Below, in pieces: positions 63,020 to 64,000 of a stretch of 64,000 nucleotides of DNA. Source of the stretch: Calendula officinalis (lineage: Eukaryota; Streptophyta; Magnoliopsida; Asterales; Asteraceae); NCBI GenBank assembly GCA_963853835.1, contig OY970820.1:76318909-76382908 (forward strand). The letters run 5' to 3'. The number at the start of each line of letters is the position of its first letter. The stretch's first letter is position 1. The notes beneath the pieces were generated by a model, which had not been told where the DNA came from, ran no database searches, and was given only the letters and a program-made list of their open reading frames with translations. Made by a program: the position numbers and the translations under genes.

Positions 63020-64000
63020 GTTATTTAATACTACGTATTAAAGATGATGCAAGTGGGTCATTTCTATCTACTGTTTTTTTTTTTTTATGTTCTTTGATGT
63101 ACGTAAATGGTCCCAAATTATTACATGCGACCCTCGCTTTCTATTTACTCATCTGCAACTATTTCTTTCGTCATTTTTTTCGGAATGATACTTGCAATTT
63201 ATTCAAATTAAGCATGTGAAAACTTTGATGATAACAAGCACACATCCCAACTTAATTGCTCCAATATTCATAATTTAGGATTACATATGTAACATCATTG
63301 ATTAAGGATTTATATCTAAAATATATGTTTTAAGTAGAGATCGATGCACCGAGACTTGACTAGCATAAATGCACATCGGGTTCGTGAGCCCTGATCATAG
63401 ATTATATACAAAAAAATGTTAAAGCGACATATAATTATAGCAACCACCATAAACATCACGAGAATGTGAAGACCAGTAATTATTTGGGTCATCATATATC
63501 GCCTTGCAACTAGTAATAGCAGTGTTGTAAAACTCGGTTTACCCGGCTGAGTACTTGCTGGGTAACCGCTACCCGATGTTTTACTGAGTCGGGTTGGTCC
63601 TAACTGGTTAATTATTCGTCAACGACAGTCAACATCGGTCAACGGTGGTGGTTTAGGTGATCAAAATCAGTCAAGAACGGGGATCTAGGCCCAGTTGGGT
63701 TTTAAAATTTTAAGTTCATAACCGAGTACTCGCTACAAGGTTGTCGAACGAACGGGTAGCGAGTGGCGAGTTCTACACATAGTAAGGTTTGATCTTAAAA
63801 AGACTGGTGGATTATATGTCTTTTTTTCAACCGGTATTGTTATAAAGGTCTTCCCGAAGTGGCTGATCGAGTGCTTGAGTTGAACCAATGATCTTAAAAG
63901 AGCTATTACTACTAATTCACCACCTGGTTCTATGTCTGCATACGTTGAAGTATTAATGATTCGATTCTAGGCCCTGATTCTGATATCATTTTGCATATAT
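63020..64000. other. Intergenic region to window end, with a possible MITE
   Basis: No gene seen. At about 63522-63782 a GC-richer segment is bounded by GTGTTGTAAAACTCG and CGAGTTCTACAC, an imperfect inverted pair like those of some plant MITEs. The interior has repeated ACTCGC/GGGTAGCGAGT motifs. No target duplication can be read. Confidence 0.35.

Overview
This is nuclear DNA from a flowering plant, almost certainly a eudicot. It has GT-AG introns, plant-specific gene families (a respiratory burst oxidase, a DUF604 glycosyltransferase, a group B MAP kinase), short fragments of plastid DNA, and a dense, nested load of plant transposons. I cannot name the species; the retroelement families look asterid-like, but that is an impression only.

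Layout. 1-13850: an old minus-strand Ty3/gypsy element (gag-PR-RT-RNase H) is split by a hAT-type element (8-bp duplication CACACAAC), which is itself split by a younger gypsy element of a related family (5-bp duplication CCAAC). 13851-16335: SINE and MITE debris. 16336-21451: a complete 14-exon RBOH gene (+) of the RBOHH/RBOHJ type. 23426-25059: a three-exon DUF604/GT31-like glycosyltransferase gene (+) with a strong-context overlapping upstream ORF. 25526-26613: a two-exon small membrane protein gene (-), convergent with the glycosyltransferase. 26959-28977: a cluster of two hAT MITEs, a split SINE, a foldback element and a Stowaway. 29519-31401: a complete six-exon MAP kinase gene (-), TEY type and MPK13-like. 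32188-36117: a two-gene PIF/Harbinger transposon in which both genes are disabled. 37499-42631: a deleted copia element with one LTR carrying a Stowaway. 42839-51308: a plus-strand Sirevirus-like copia element with gag but no pol. 51552-51652: a plastid rps7 fragment. 52359-63014: a minus-strand compound element of the same Sirevirus-like family with three LTRs, two different gag remnants and a self-inserted inverted solo LTR. 63020-64000: no gene seen.

Only four genes look like ordinary host genes (RBOH, DUF604 glycosyltransferase, small membrane protein, MAP kinase). RBOH enzymes and MAP kinases both take part in reactive-oxygen and defence or development signalling, but nothing in the sequence links these two beyond proximity.

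The most unusual material is at 42839-63014. Two independent insertions share one non-autonomous architecture: a leader array of GCCGAA-type repeats; a coiled-coil gag that stops at the same conserved site; a tandem array of TTATACAC/GTGTATAA hairpins straight after that stop; two diverged tandem copies of a non-coding module of about 935 bp; scattered exact AGGGGGAG tracts; and no pol. One copy also carries a mosaic insert of two non-adjacent plastid fragments (rrn23 plus psaJ), with a clean empty site in the sister copy.
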